Positions 1 to 14,235 of a DNA stretch of 64,000 nt are shown in pieces. The notes below the pieces were generated by a model. It had not been told where the DNA came from and searched no databases. It worked only from the letters and a program-made list of their open reading frames with translations. The position numbers and the translations under genes are program-made. Origin of the DNA: Limanda limanda (taxonomy: Eukaryota > Chordata > Actinopteri > Pleuronectiformes > Pleuronectidae); contig NC_083656.1 in NCBI RefSeq assembly GCF_963576545.1, positions 7,320,311 to 7,384,310 of the forward strand. Reading direction: 5' to 3'. How positions within the stretch are numbered: position 1 is the stretch's first letter; every line of letters begins with the position of its first letter.

Positions 1-406
1 CGAAGATCAACTGTTATAAAATGGACAAGCGCCGGATGTCCAGCGCGCTCTGATACACCTAATGTACTGGAAGCCCGTTGTTTTTGCCGTAACCTGTTCA
101 TTGCTTTCCTAAATAAATTCTTAATTGAGCAAAACTGAGTTTGGCTCTACTTCTCTTAAAGGATAAAAGATCACGCTGTTTTTTTTTCAACAGGTGCAAA
201 GCTTAAATATCCCTTTTCATTGTTAAAGCTAAGGAGAACATTTTTAAATTGTTTAAATATATTTTTATATCTATTCCCATCTGTGTTGCACATCTTTTTT
301 AATTTAAATTCGCGTTGAAATAATAGAAAGAAAACCCTGTATGGTCCTGGTTTTAATCACAGTGCCCCCTGTGGTCTTTCTGGGTGAAGCATGTTGTCCC
401 CATGTC
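1..406. other. intergenic flank, AT-rich
   Basis: No gene is visible. From about 388 the sequence resembles a repeat common in fish genomes (the part reading catgttgtccccatgtccgtg), and this runs on into the tandem array that starts at 407. Confidence 0.5.
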
Positions 407-2655
407 CGTGCAGGTTTCACTGCAGCTTCCTCCCACAGTCCAAAGACATGTAGATTGAGGTCAGGTTAACTGGAGACTCTCAATTCCCTGCAGATGTGAA
501 TGTGATTGGCTCCAGTCTCCTCTCAAACTTTACAGGATTTTAGATAATGGATAGGAATATACAACATCACACTCAATATAAACATCTTATTTTATTAAAA
601 TATGCATATTTTCCAAATGGAACCTGCAAACGGATAAAACAAAAAAGTGTCTTCTTTGCAACTTCACAAACGATGACCGTACTCTTCTCTTCTCGGAACT
701 GTGCGATGAGGTATTTAAACAGTGAGGGTCACACTCTCTCTCTTTCTCTCCCCGTCTTGTGTCTCGCTAACCGATACCGATGTAAGGTCAGCGATACTCG
801 TGTCAGACGGAGTCGCGAGTCATGCTTCTATTCGAAAGGCTCGCCTTATAAACTGACCGCCATATTGGATTACTGAACAGACAAACTTTGAGCTCTGCAG
901 AAAATCCATTAGCTCTATCGTTAAATACGGACACGAGCATGAACGCCTGCAGTTACGTGCAATGAAATGCAGATGGATTCCTACATGTTCTTAAACTCAC
1001 AAAAGCCGACGCACACAAAGCGAGCAGCGGACACTTAACGGACACGTAGAAAAATATACATGATTCCATTAGCTCTGTGAATAAACATGAACTATAATAC
1101 AAATAATAGGCACATTTCTTAAAATACCTTACAGCATTCTGTGTCTTTGTTTGCTCATGTTTAAGCCATAGACTGTAATTAAAGATGAGTAATGATCAAA
1201 TAACTAATTAAAGCTTAACTCTCTGTACATCAGTGTGGTAAGACATTTTTTAAATAACAGAGACCATCTTTGAGAACTACATTATTAAATGTGTACTTTG
1301 GCCTTATTAGGTCCCTGTCCAACCTGCTTACATTGGCTGAGGCAGGGATTTATGACCGATACTGGAGCTCGCCACCAGGGGGCAATCAAGCTGGTTTGGC
1401 GTCACTTTTGAAACGTGCAGGTTTCAGTGCAGCTTCCTCCCACAGTCCAAAGACATGTAGATTGAGGTCAGGTTAACTGGAGACTCTCAGTTCCCTGCAG
1501 ATGTGAATGTGATTGGCTCCTGTCTCCTCTCAACCTTTAAAGGATTTAAGATAATGGATAGGAATATACAACATCACACTCAATATAAACATCTTATTTT
1601 ATTAAAATATGCATATTCTCCAAATGGAACCTGCAAACGGATAAAACTAAAAAGTGTCTTCTTTGCAACTTCACAAACGATGACCGTACTCTTCTCATCT
1701 CGGAACTGTGCGATGAGGTATTTAAACAGTGAGGGTCACACTCTCTCTCTTTCTCTCCCCGTCTTGTGTCTCGCTAACCGATACCGATGTCAGGTCAGCG
1801 ATACTCATATTGGATTACTGAACAGACAAACTTTGAGCTCTGCAGAAAATCCATTGGCTCTATCGTTAAACACGGACACGAGCATGAACGGCTGCAGTTA
1901 CGTGCAATGAAATGCAGATGGATTCCTACATGTTCTTAAACTCACAAAAGCCGACGCACACAAAGCGAGCAGCGGACACTTAACGGACACGTAGAAAAAT
2001 ATACATGATTCCATTAGCTCTGTGAATAAACATGAACTATAATACAAATAATAGGCACATTTCTTAAAATACCTTACAGCATTCTGTGTCTTTGTTTGCT
2101 CATGTTTAAGCCATAGACTGTAATTAAAGATGAGTAATGATCAAATAACTAATTAAAGCTTAAATCTCTGTACATCAGTGTGGTAAGAAATTTTTTAAAT
2201 AACAGAGACCATCTTTGAGAAATACATTATTATATGTGTACTTTGGCCTTATTAGGTCCCTGTCCAACCTGCTTACATTGGATGAGGCAGGGATTTATTA
2301 CCGATACTGGAGCCCGCCACCAGGGGGCAATCAAGCTGGTTTGGCGTCACTTTTGAAACGTGCAGGTTTCAGTGCAGCTTCCTCCCACAGTCCAAAGACA
2401 TGTAGATTGAGGTCAGGTTAACTGGAGACTCTCAATTCCCTGCAGATGTGAATGTGATTGGCTCCTGTCTCCTCTCAAACTTTACAGGATTTTAGATAAT
2501 GGATAGGAATATACAACATCACACTCAATATAAACATATTATCTTATCAAAATATGCATTATTTCCAAAATGGAACCTGCAAACGGATAAAAAAAAAAAG
2601 GGTCTTCTTTGCAACTTCACAAACGATGATTGTTCTCTTCTCGGAACTGTGTGAT
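407..2655. repeat. tandem array of a ~945-bp unit, 2.3 copies
   Basis: The motif caaagacatgtag recurs at 441, 1448 and 2393, giving spacings of 1007 and 945 bp. The 62-bp difference is an extra block at 800-861 that copy 1 has and copy 2 lacks. Copies run about 407-1413, 1414-2358 and a truncated 2359-2655. Copies 1 and 2 look nearly identical by eye, so the duplication seems recent. Each unit starts with a dispersed-repeat segment (cttcctcccacagtccaaag) and ends with part of a second repeat family related to the element at 29294-29503. Short open frames inside the unit have no family I recognise and are probably not genes. Confidence 0.9.
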
Positions 2656-3605
2656 GATGACGCCCTCTGTGGTAGAAAACTGGAGATGAGTGCAACATTG
2701 ATTAGCAGAAGAAAAACAAGCGAAGAAAAAACTTCTTCCAGACGTCGGCAGTATTTGTCAGCTGAGCTGGGGTTTTTTTTATTCAAACAGTGATCACTTT
2801 ACAGCGGGTCAATATCATATTTTCACTGTACAGCCCTATGTAGGATATAACAGGGAGCATGTGGAGAAATCTCTCTCCCTGGTCGTTAACCTCCTCTCAC
2901 AGGTCAAAACAGGGTCATCACCTGTTTACACAGTGTCAACCGGGTTTAACGTATATTGAAAAAGCCGGAGTGGAAAAAACTTGTAAACAGTATTTCGTAA
3001 GCATTAACTTCGTCCTTGGTCTTGATTCAAATTGTCCGAGTGATGATTTCATACAACACTCCACAGACACTTCAAAGTGGCAACCAATGGATAATCATCA
3101 TTAAGTGCCTCGGCTTTGTTGAACAGTAATGAACCGCATGAAGAAGAAAAGTCTTAAACACAGTGTTCAGGTCAGTCTGTGTGCATATCACTTCATTGTT
3201 TGTTCACAAGAAGCAGCCCTGAACCCAAAACCTTCATATTTCCATTGCAAATCTCCCAATACGCTAACGAAAAAGTCTGCTCGCTCACACATACAATTCA
3301 TTGTCATCAGCTGCAGAGAATATGGCAAAAAACAAAATCTGGTGCAATTCACAGGTTTTTTTCCACTGGAATGAGATGGGGCAGGTTCCAGTAAATTAAA
3401 AAAAACATTCTATATAAATATTAGGCATATAATGCTAACTTTCCGGAGCCGAGTCAGCAGCAAGTCAGTCCTTCTCACTATCAAACTCCATGACAACAGA
3501 TCGAAAAATAAACCAAATGCTTGTTCGTCGCTCTTGTTCTGTCTGCTCTCGGAGCGGCTCCAAGTGCTGTCTCGATTATCGTCAACGCGATAACAACCTC
3601 TTTGT
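2656..3605 (-). other. dnmbp: dnmbp 3' untranslated region and downstream DNA
   Basis: This lies directly after the dnmbp stop codon on the minus strand and has no convincing open frame. The nearest AATAAA on the minus strand is at 2783-2778, which would give a 3' UTR of about 0.8 kb. The exact cleavage site cannot be seen. Confidence 0.5.
2778..2783 (-). terminator. dnmbp: candidate dnmbp poly(A) signal AATAAA
   Basis: AATAAA read on the minus strand, about 820 bp past the dnmbp stop. I saw no canonical signal closer to the stop. It borders an A/T homopolymer, so it could be chance. Confidence 0.35.
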
Positions 3606-3791
3606 TCATGTGTATTCGGATTTGCGGATGTAGTTGGAAGGCACGTAGCCCTGTCGGCCTCCCGCCTCGCCCAGCCACCACTCGCCGTTGCCGTTCAAGT
3701 CCTTGAACTCCAGGATCCGCAGCCTCTGATTGGCCGAGATGCTCAGTTCGTTGGCACAGCGGGCGCTGAAGGAGTAGATGGCGTAGTAAAT
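3606..3791 (-). CDS. dnmbp: dnmbp exon 17 (C-terminal SH3-6, stop)
   Basis: Codons 1653-1713 and TGA at 3608-3606. [40 protein letters not shown] and the end RKSEYT are the C-terminal SH3 domain that in Tuba binds N-WASP and Ena/VASP proteins. Acceptor CCCCAG/ATTTAC. Confidence 0.96.
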   Translation of the reverse strand: MYYAIYSFSARCANELSISANQRLRILEFKDLNGNGEWWLGEAGGRQGYVPSNYIRKSEYT

Positions 3792-6700
3792 CTGGGGGAG
3801 AAAAGGAAAAACAATGTCATCCTGATCTTTTTTTTTAATGTCTTATCATAAACACACCACACATCTCAGGAGTCTCAGTCTCACCTGGTGACCGTCTATT
3901 TCGCCCTCCTCCTCTGGTTCCACTGGTTCCTCTGGTGCCGGCTCCGGCTCGATGTACTCGTCTCTGGAGTAGCCCGACTTCCTTTGGCCACCACTGTCTC
4001 CGTTTCGCCGCGGGTGCGAGCTGTAGGATTTGTCTGTGTGTCCGTGCCGCTGTGAGTGATTGCTTCTGTGTGCAGTAGAAGAGTCCGTCTCCGAGAGGCC
4101 CGGCGTCTCCTTGTACCGGCTCGAACTGGCGTTACTCGCGTCGTACGAGTCTCTGTGGCTGCCCCGGTACGAAGGCTCGGCGTCTCTGTGACTCGAGGAG
4201 CTCCGGTGCGTTTGGTCTGTAAACTCCCTTCGGTTCGAGGGATTCCGGGGGGAGGAGTTTATGGAGTTGCTCAGACTGGCCGAGTCGGGGTTGGGTGTGT
4301 CCCTGGGGTGACTCCTGCGGGATGAGGCCGAGTCCAGAGACGGGTGTGGCGACGACTGGCTCTGGGGCTGCGACGTGGAAAAGCTGACGGTGGCCGCATC
4401 CTGGTTGAAGGTCAGCGTGCTGTTGCTGTTCTGGCGGGAGAAGACGGGGGAGGAGCCGCCGTAGCCCGACTCATTGGACGACTGGCTCTCGATAGAGACG
4501 TCTGATTGGCTTCTACGTGGGTTGTAAGGTTTGAGGAAGGAGCTGTACACAAAACCCTTGGTGACTGCAAAACAAGAAATCAAATATTAATGTTATCCCA
4601 AAAATAAGCTGATATATTAAAATCGGGTCTTATATTACCAACCTCCATTATCTATTAGCCAGCGGTTGTTGCTTCCCATGGGGTCCTGCTGCTTGATCAC
4701 ACCTACAAGATCTCCCTCTAGTACCGACACATCCAGATCCTGGGCAGCATTAAAGTTTCTCTCAGCCTGGAACAGCTTCTCAGGGCCGTAGCGAACCAGA
4801 AGTCCTGCTCGGTGCTCCTCGGTCTGCATGATGTAGTTTGGCTGAAAAGCGACAAGGACAATACTCATGTTAGCGGTGAAACTCCTGCATCATCTGCTCA
4901 AGTACGAGACGGGAGCGGAGTCTAACTCACAGGTCCCTGCAGTTGCTTTTTCGAGGTCTGCTTCTCCATCGTCTTCTTCTCGTAGGGCTTTTTCGCCGGG
5001 GGGGCGGACGGAGGCAGGTTCTGTGGGCAGAAGCTGAAGCGCTGCAGAAGCTGGAGAACCCGGCTGTACTCGTCTTGGAACTGTGCGATGAGGTTGCCCT
5101 CCGTGCCCACCTTGTTAGAAAACTGCAGTTTTGGCGACAGGAGAACGGTCGTTAAGAGGAGAAAGAGAGTGCAGCTGCAGTGGGAATTGACTTGTGAATT
5201 TGAAAACATGTATATAGTCCTCAAAGAGAGAAAGAAGCGAAACGACCATGGGACACGAGGAAGAAGTTTCAACAATGGTGGGACGTTTTAAGGCGAGGCT
5301 TTGCAAGTTGGCAAGAAACTACAGGTTTGATGTTACACGGAAAAACAGTAACTGGAAGTAGTATCTCTTTTTTGAGATGAAAAGTATAAACGAGTCACAC
5401 TCACGATCTGTAGAATGGGTTTTAACTCTCCCAGCGTCGTCTTCATGAAGTCCTTCTGGGCCTGAGCGAACGCCCTCACGCAGCCCGTGAACAGCTCCTC
5501 CGCGGCGAAGTGGAACTTGGGCAGCTCGTCGAGAAGCTGGGCGTTGAGCGCCTCGTAGTTGTTGCGCGCCACCTGCAGCTCCTCCTGGACGCGGCGCTCC
5601 TTGAGGCGGTCGGCGCGCTCCTTGCAGTTGTCGTAGTCCAGCAGCTTGTCAAAGCGCTTCTGGATGAGCTTGTGCGGCCCGGTGAACATGAGCAGCAGCT
5701 GGGTGAGCGGGTTGACCACTAAGGACTCGGTGCGCGCCTTCTACTCGGGAGAGGACGGGAGGAAGACAGATAATGTGATGCAATCAGAGGTCGTTCCCAA
5801 TGCACTCTTACAGAAACTAGGTGGAGATCAACAGACGACTTACAAATTGCGGGAACTGTTTGTCGCTGATGCAGCGGTGAGCCCTCTGGAAGCACTCGGG
5901 GTCCAGCGGATTGCGCTCCGTGTAGATGTCACAGAAACTGATGGCAGCCAACACCTTCACAGACGCAGATTCCTGAAGAGACAAGCTCTCAGTTACAATC
6001 TCAAAATACTACGTTACAAAATATGTACAGGTACAGTTACTGGAATACATATGTTCCCTCATAAAATCTATATAAATGAACACGTATATTCTTTACAGAC
6101 ACTGAAAATATCCTCAATCAACTTTGTATTTCTTCACAGACCTTTTTAACCCTAACATATAGTTAGGGTTAAGGATAATTACTACTAAATCTGAATTTAT
6201 TGAAATCTGAACTTAAGACATTCACAAAAACACATAGAATTGCTCCTTTGAGATTCTAGAATGATCCAAAACGAGTATTTTCTGAGTTCATGGTAAAGGG
6301 TTCCTACCCTGATATGTTGCAGATACAGAGAAATGTCCCGAATGAAAGACTTGATGAGCCTCTCCTGCAGCCGGAATCTCTTCTCAGCCTCGTCGAACGC
6401 TTCGTCTTTAATCTGGGAAACAAGCAGAGGTCAGAGCCGAGAACGAATAGAAAGTCGTCCCTTAACCTTGATGTGACCTTTGACTCTGTTTAAAAACGTC
6501 CTTAATGTACCTGAGGTGAAATGCCTGTGAGGTGCTTGAGGTGGCTGCTGACTCGGTTGGATTTTTTGATGATGGAGTGCATGCTCAGCTTCGAGATCTT
6601 GTCGATGAACGTGTCCTCGTCCCCTTTCCTGTACTTCACCACTGTGGACACCAGGGGGAGACTCAAGTCTTTAAAACACTCCCAGATTCAAATTTACAGC

Positions 6701-9700
6701 ATGATGCAGGTTCACGCCCTTCAGATGCAGCGAGCACGTAAGACAGTGATTTTTACCGAGGTCCTTCCTGCGTTTGTACTCGTTGATGTTCACGTTGATC
6801 TCCTTGACGGCCAGCAGGGCCTGAGTCAGCTGGGCCCGGTCGGGGTGGCTCTCCGGCGTGGCCCCCAGCAGCTCCATCAGCAGCAGCGGGTAACGCATCA
6901 CCCGCTGCACCGGCTTGATGAGGAAGGAGCCGAGGTTGATGTAATTCGTTTTACCCCTAAAGAGAAGAGTCAGAGACAGCAGATCGTGTTTGAAAATAAA
7001 AACCCAAAGAGTATATGAAGAATGAAAGACCATCACAGGTTTACAGTTACACCTAAAAAGACAGTTTCTTCCCACGTTCATGTAACACGTCTTTATCATG
7101 TGGATTATATGATCCAATGATGTGTAACATCATCACATACACAGATATGCAGATGATGATTAATGCAAGAGAACACGGGAGGCACAATATGCTTAACAAT
7201 ATTGATTAAGCTTAGTTTAAATGCAATCTGGTGGACAAACAGCACTCACAGCTTCAAACCTGAGTGAACTGCAGATAATTCAACTCCATTATTTGGTTGT
7301 TTGGGGCCAAAATTTAATTTGATGCATGGAACTCGAGTAACAAGGTGAAAATATGCATCCTTCTAATAATATTGAGAAAAGATTTTACAGTGTGTTTTCT
7401 GAGGAGAATATTGATTACACCTGTTGCTGTGAGCTGCTGTTGCTGTTTGAGTCCAGCAGATGGCACTAAATGCGTTTCCCAAGGATCAACAGTTACTTTA
7501 CATCACAGCACACACATGCACATGCAGACACAAGCAATAGATTATGAGTCCATCTCAAATCATGGGGAAGGACATCGGAATAGCCCAATAAAGACAAGCA
7601 CAAAAGTCTTCCACACAAACACAAACACACACAGACACACACGGCTCATTTCAGGGGGGTTAGTGAGCAAAAGTCATGCGGTCAAGATGATTCTCATGCC
7701 GGAAACCATGACGACACTTGTTGTGGAGACTTACCACTCTCGATAAATGGCCCTGTTGAGAGGAGGAGGAATGGAGAGGGGCAGAAAAATAAAAAACAAA
7801 CAGGTTTTATAAGCCGTAACTATCATAAAATCGTAAAAAGTCTTCTTTAATTTAATCAAAATCTACAGGTCACATTTTAGTGATCAACCAAACCCACCAG
7901 AGTTTCGCTTTGCACGGTCAATAGAAACAAACACGTCGACGGCACTGCTGGTTGTTATGGTTTTGTTTTGAGAATTCTCTCTTCAAAGCTGGACAAAGGC
8001 CCAGAGTGGCTGTAAAACATGTTGTTTCTAGAAGGCAGCAGCACACATGACCTTTACAAGGCTGAATAGGCTGCAACAACACACACACTTTAGAAGATAT
8101 TTATGTCCCTCATGAGGCCGGCAACCTAATGGCTCATTTACAAAAACCTGGATTTTAAAAGATACGTACGAAACAACAAGGATTTGTCAGTGTCGCTGTA
8201 CATTGTCCTTTTGTTTATGCAGATTTGTTCTTGGAACCACAGCCCTTATTATCTCCCTTTATCCAAAGCTTCCGGTCTGTCAAGCCTGTGTTTATCTCCA
8301 GACATGGATCTGTGACTGTATTTTACAGCATCTCAGCCACGTAAAGCCAATGGTCTGAGTCACTGGTGGTGAAACTACAGGTGAAACCAGGCAGGGCACA
8401 TTCTTCACCTGTTTTACATTACTGAGAAGGACAGTGAGCCAGAAGTGCGCACGGAGAGGGAAGGCGTGACAATGGCCGATCTTTAGTGTAAATATTGTTC
8501 ACACAAGTTTAAAGATTTACTCTGACTTTACTTCCCTCTCATAACCTGCCAGCATATTCAAGTTCAAAGTCTGCTCTGAAACAAAAAACAACCTGGTCAT
8601 ACATTTATTTCATGTGAAAACCTGATCTAACAGGAAACTTTGAACTCAATAACTTCGTGACTTTTGCAAAACATTAACCGGAATAAAAAAATCGAAACCC
8701 CTTAACCTAAAATGTCACTTAATAGAGTCTGACAAGGCCCAACAGTCCCATTATGAAATATTTACATTCACTAGATCTGGATTTGTATTTCTGCTTCAGA
8801 TTTTATATGCTCAAATATTAGTCTCCTAAACATGTCGGATGTTTCCATCAAGGTCCATCAAAAAATGATCGTGGATCAAAATGTTATGGATTCTTTCTCG
8901 GCAAGTCAAGTTTTGTGGAAATCTAACAAAACAGAGGGGGGTGAACACATTGGTGGAGGTTATTAAACTACATGAAAAACTTCTATATTAGTGTCCACTC
9001 CTTTGTTTCCATGCGTACGTACGTGCACATGTTTGGTCTCACACGTGCAAAACATGTTATTAAAGTCAAACACGCAAGTCAAAACTAAGAATGTAGAGCT
9101 TAAACTTATGAGTGAGACTTTTCAGACTTCATTCCCTGCTCTTGGGGACTCACCTCAGCCGCTCCAGACACTCCAGCACGTGGCGCTGGACGCTCTCGTC
9201 CTTCTCGTAGCACTCGAGCAGAGAGATGGCGTCGTCGTGGTTCTGGCAGTAGATCTTGTAAACCTCCTCCAGCTCAGCTTTGAAGTCCAGAAATACATCA
9301 CCTGAGAGGAAAGAGGAAACAGACGAGAAGATGAATCAACCAAACACAAACAAAGTCGGTTCGATAGGGTTGGGAACAGTTTGGGGTCAAAACACGAGAA
9401 TAAAAACTATCTTTGTCATCAAACATTATCTTTCACTTTTCTTTTTCTAATGGTTGCTTTCAGAGTATGTTCAAAGTCTCACTCGGCCAATAAAACTTGA
9501 TCAGGCAGGTCACAGTTTATGATTAAAACGCTGATAATGTTCAAAACACCTGATGCTGATAGGAGTCGTTTCATTGGAACGTTGCTAAAACAATAACCTA
9601 AAACCAGATACTGTACGTGCGTCTTTTAAAAAACAGGCCGCTCACCGATAGAGTCCGTCTCGTGCAGAGCTTCGGACAGCCGCTCTGACAAGTCGATCAC

Positions 9701-12700
9701 CGAGCTGATGTTTCCAAAGAGCTCGTCAAAGTCCACATTCTTCAACTTCAGGGAGAGACAGAACAGAGAGAAAAGCGATGACACAAGTTCCTCCTTACGT
9801 CAAAAAACACGGAGAGAATGAGAATTGTACATTTTGGATGATCCCGCTTGTGTTTTGTGCATGTAAACAAACAAAGATGAAGGCGTTAATCCAGGTTTAA
9901 GAATCATGCTTATACAAACTAGAATGCTCAGATTGAAAATCCATGAAATGACAGATTTCAAAGAAATGCAAGCGCTCACACGCGGCTCATAAACTAATAA
10001 CTGGATTTGGATAAGTAGGTTTTTCTAGGTCTCAGAAAATCATGTAATCGTTTCTTTAGTCTGATCAAAACCAAGATCAGACTGGAACACACTGATTTTG
10101 TTCTTTCTTCATTTTCCTTTTCAATTTCTCTGTTTCTTGGTCAAACTGTTGAAAGTTGATGCTGAATTTCACATGCATCACTGCTCCGATTCAGCCGATC
10201 TCCAGCTGCACGACGATTCCACGTGTTTTTTTTACCTGCTTCTTCTGCAGCGGCTCGATGATTTCCTTAACGCACATCTGCAGGTCTTTGATGTAGTCCT
10301 TCTCCGTCTGCAGAAGCTCCTCGATGACCTTCGACCTCTTCTCCAGCATCCTCAGCTCCGGGTCTTCTGTGTCCGTACCGGCGCTCGGGGTCAAGTCTGA
10401 GGACGGGGTCGAGTCCGGAGGTTTGGGCTCGGACGACAGGAGCGTCATCTCTGGAAAGATGAGGAAATGAAAATGTTTTTTGATCAGTGCTTGGTCTTTT
10501 GACTTCCTCTATGTCACCCAGACCCATGAGGCAGCAATTTCAAACATGATGTGATGTTTTTTGATGAAGTTCTTCTCATGAGTTTATAATTTTTTGCTAT
10601 TTAATCGTCATGAAACAGGCATAAAACGAGTTGCAGCTAAAAAAAAAGGGACAAAAGGGATTATTATTAATCTGAAAAGGATGAGAGCAAAGAGAAACAA
10701 TCCCCCCCCCCCCATAGAAACCACACATACTCCTGCCCACCCACCCGGGTCCGCCTTTTACTCTTCCGTCTTGTCTCACTAGCTTTTGATCAATGTCTCT
10801 GCTATCACTCGCAGAGGGCTGATCTCTGGGGCTCCCGGGGACTGGAGGGAGAGCCCGGTTTCACGCACCGCTGCTTTTTATGAATGGGCCCAAAACTGGA
10901 GTGGACTCGGCCCTTTGTGTGTGGCACAATGGCCTGTGACAGCACCGTCAGACATACAGGCCCTCAGGGGACCCGGGCAGACATGAAAAGAAGAGGCAGT
11001 TATCGGGAAGAGAGGATAACGGTGCTGGAGAGGGATGGACCTGTGTGTGTGGGTCTATGTACATTTGCTGTGTGTATTTGTACATAATTAACACCAGTGG
11101 AAGAGTAGAAAGACACAAATCACTGTTGTGTATATTTCTGAGTATCTTTAATATCTCAGAGAGATCAGATTGGTACAGTTGATGGAAGAAGGCTGCGTCA
11201 CTAATTAACAGATGCTGTCACAGGTTAACGACGTTAACTCCTCTTACCCTCTTGTTGCCCCGGGCAGGAGTTTACAAACACTTGTACGCAGCAAACAGAC
11301 AAACATAACCACACCTTACAGTTGTGCTGCTCAAGTAACACAAAAAGCCGTAGTGCCCAAGTTTTTGCTGATGACAATTTAAAGCTTCAATATCGAGTTA
11401 GAATCAAATTCAAGACTAGAAAAGTCTATAAAAAACAGCCAAGTGAGCTTTTTGGTATCGGCCTATATGTCTCTACATCTTTATTTTTAGAGAAATACAT
11501 TTTATAATATATATATAGAATATTTATATCAGAATTTTATATCCTCCACAATATCAGGATCTATCGCACTCTACCTTGCAAAACATTTCTGCAAAACCTT
11601 TCTACAAAACTTTTGAGGTAAACATATCAAAATGCAAAAATATATTTTAGATTTTGCAAACTGAAGCGTCACTGATCCTTCCCGACCCTGACCTCTCTCT
11701 CTCTCTCTCCCCCCCTCTCTCGCTCTCTTCACGTGACCTGGCTAAAGCTCAACTTAAAGGAGCTTTTCTCATCCTGCCTCCCTGCCTCCGTTTGCTCTGC
11801 CAACTGCCCGCCACACTCGAGCGTTTCCCCTCCGGTGAGAAACTGGTTCACTAATGGGTCTCAAAAGTCAGACGGCCACACAATACAAAAGGGAGACGGA
11901 AAACAAAAGGCTCAGGATTTAATTGGAATCAATCGGCTCATTCCCACGTTTGATCCTCTGCACACACATCACATGCTCCACTTTGCAGGGGTAAATACGT
12001 GGCCATTTCCAACCTGTGAACCTGAGACACCCCAAGTTGACCCACTTCTGTGGAATTCCACTTTTTGTTCAGTGAAGTATTATGAAGAGGATGCAGGCAA
12101 ACCACAATTGTTCGCACGACTGCACACACACGTGCAAATATAGTTGGAAATCTGGATTAAGAACTGCGTTTGAAATTAAATGTATAAACCAAGAACAAAA
12201 ATCACAGGCGCTTATTAAGTGTCTGCGGCAAGTCAACACCCTGATAACAAACACTGTGGATCAGTGAATCACACACATGTGGATGAACGCCAGTGTTCAG
12301 AGACTAATCACTGAGAACAAACAACAACCTGCTGCTGAAACTTCACTGTGGTACAAAGCCAAGGAAACTCACCCCGTCTCCTACAAGGAATATAAGATAC
12401 CGCAAATTATTTATTATGCACAATAAAGCAAGAGAAATGCCTGAGCTCAACTGAGGCCAGAAGCTCATTTTCCTGTCAATGACTAATCAAACAGAGGCAT
12501 TTGATTTCCGTCAGTGCTCCCTTTATTTCTAACACCTGTTGATTGCAGATTCAAAAATGTGCAAGACCTTGTATCTGCTAAATAAAAATATTAAAATCAT
12601 CAGCATACAACATGGAGATGAGAACAACAGTGTTTGAATAGATCTGGGTGTTTGTATTGTGTGTGGGTATTGTACAGCATACAGTAAGCCTATGGTTTAT

Positions 12701-14193
12701 ACAGCATGCTCACTCAAACACAAAGAAGTAGAGAAATTAGAGTGTGAGCGAAGGGAGCGAGGGGCTGGGCTATGCGGGGGGGCCGTGGGAGTGTGAGGGT
12801 TAATAAATGATTTTCATTCAAAAACTGACCTGGTTACACAAATTAGAGAATCTGGGAAATAAAACACTACGTATACTGTAAACACTTTAGAGTCTATGAA
12901 GCCTCTTGCACACACAGGGATTAAATGGGTCAATGAATGCAGGGGGAACTGTTCTACTTGAAGTCACTTAATTGTGTTTTCCTCATATCCACACAAAGTC
13001 AGGCTAGAGCCATCGTCTGATTATCTTTTTCTTTCTGACGAGTTCGAATTATTCTTGGCTTTATTGGTCTTTTGGAGCCAAAACTGAGCTGCACAAGCTA
13101 CACAAGACATTTAACACAACTGTAAAAATGCAGAAACTCTTGCAAGAACATAATTTTGACAAGAAGGAAACAAGGCTGGAGTTAAATGTAGCTTGAAGAA
13201 ATCGAAACTAAATAAAGTTTCTCTCTAATTCATGCAGATAATGTCCACAAATGTTGAAGCAACCCGGTGGAACATTTCATTTAAAAGATGTTGAGACACT
13301 GAGCATCATTCAAGGCTCATTTGAACACAACCCACACTGCGGACCTGTACACTAACCTTTTCCAAAAGTGAGTCATGTTGCTTTTTTTCCAAACCTGCTC
13401 CTTTTAACACCATGTTCCAGATTTGGAAAGGTTTGAATTGACTCCCTAAACCGGCCTCTTGGAACAGAGGAAACCTGTGACTTTGTAAATGTTTTCAAGT
13501 TGGAACCAGTTCTCCATTCTCATGCCCACTCCTTGTGAATCATGTTCGACGATAAGCTCGTAGTTCAAACTGCACAGCAGACTGGATATCTGGGTCCGTC
13601 ACTGCAGGGAGTGGATCTAATTGCAATATAAAATGACGTAAGCCAGTCATGATCTTTTTCACAACGCCACACCTTCCGCCTTCAGACGCCCATTGGGACA
13701 GTCACAGCTAATTTCTTAGACCAGGTCAGAAAGGGTATGCTAAAAATAAAGCAGCGGATATCAGGTCGAGCTCAGTCAGAGGGAAGGCACCGTGAAGATT
13801 AGTGAGATCGTGACTCATCAAGTCCCTCATCAACGCTCAGATGTAAAAAGAAACAAGAGTCAAACACGACAAGAAAACCTAAAATCCAAACCAGAGGCAG
13901 AATGTTTTCACTGCATCCTACAAGAAGAAGAGCGAAGGGGAGAGAGGAGAAGATGATGAGGCGTCACCCACCTGCTGCTTGTAACTTTCTTCAAACCACT
14001 TCAACAACAAACAGACACATGCACACCCCGCACTCACGCATGGTGGTTCACACAACGCTTCGCATTCTACCACAAGTCCATTGTCAGTGTGGAGTCGAGC
14101 TCCTGAGCCTCGTAGAGGTCTGAGCGTCCCGCTGCAAAAACTCCATTCCAGAGCTCCAATTACCATGAGAATGCATGGGAACCCACCATGATT

Positions 14194-14235
<42 letters not shown>

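Noticed and set aside
547..1910. 109- and 135-codon frames in the tandem array
   Set aside because: They are repeat-unit DNA with no recognisable domain, and copy 3 does not keep the frame.
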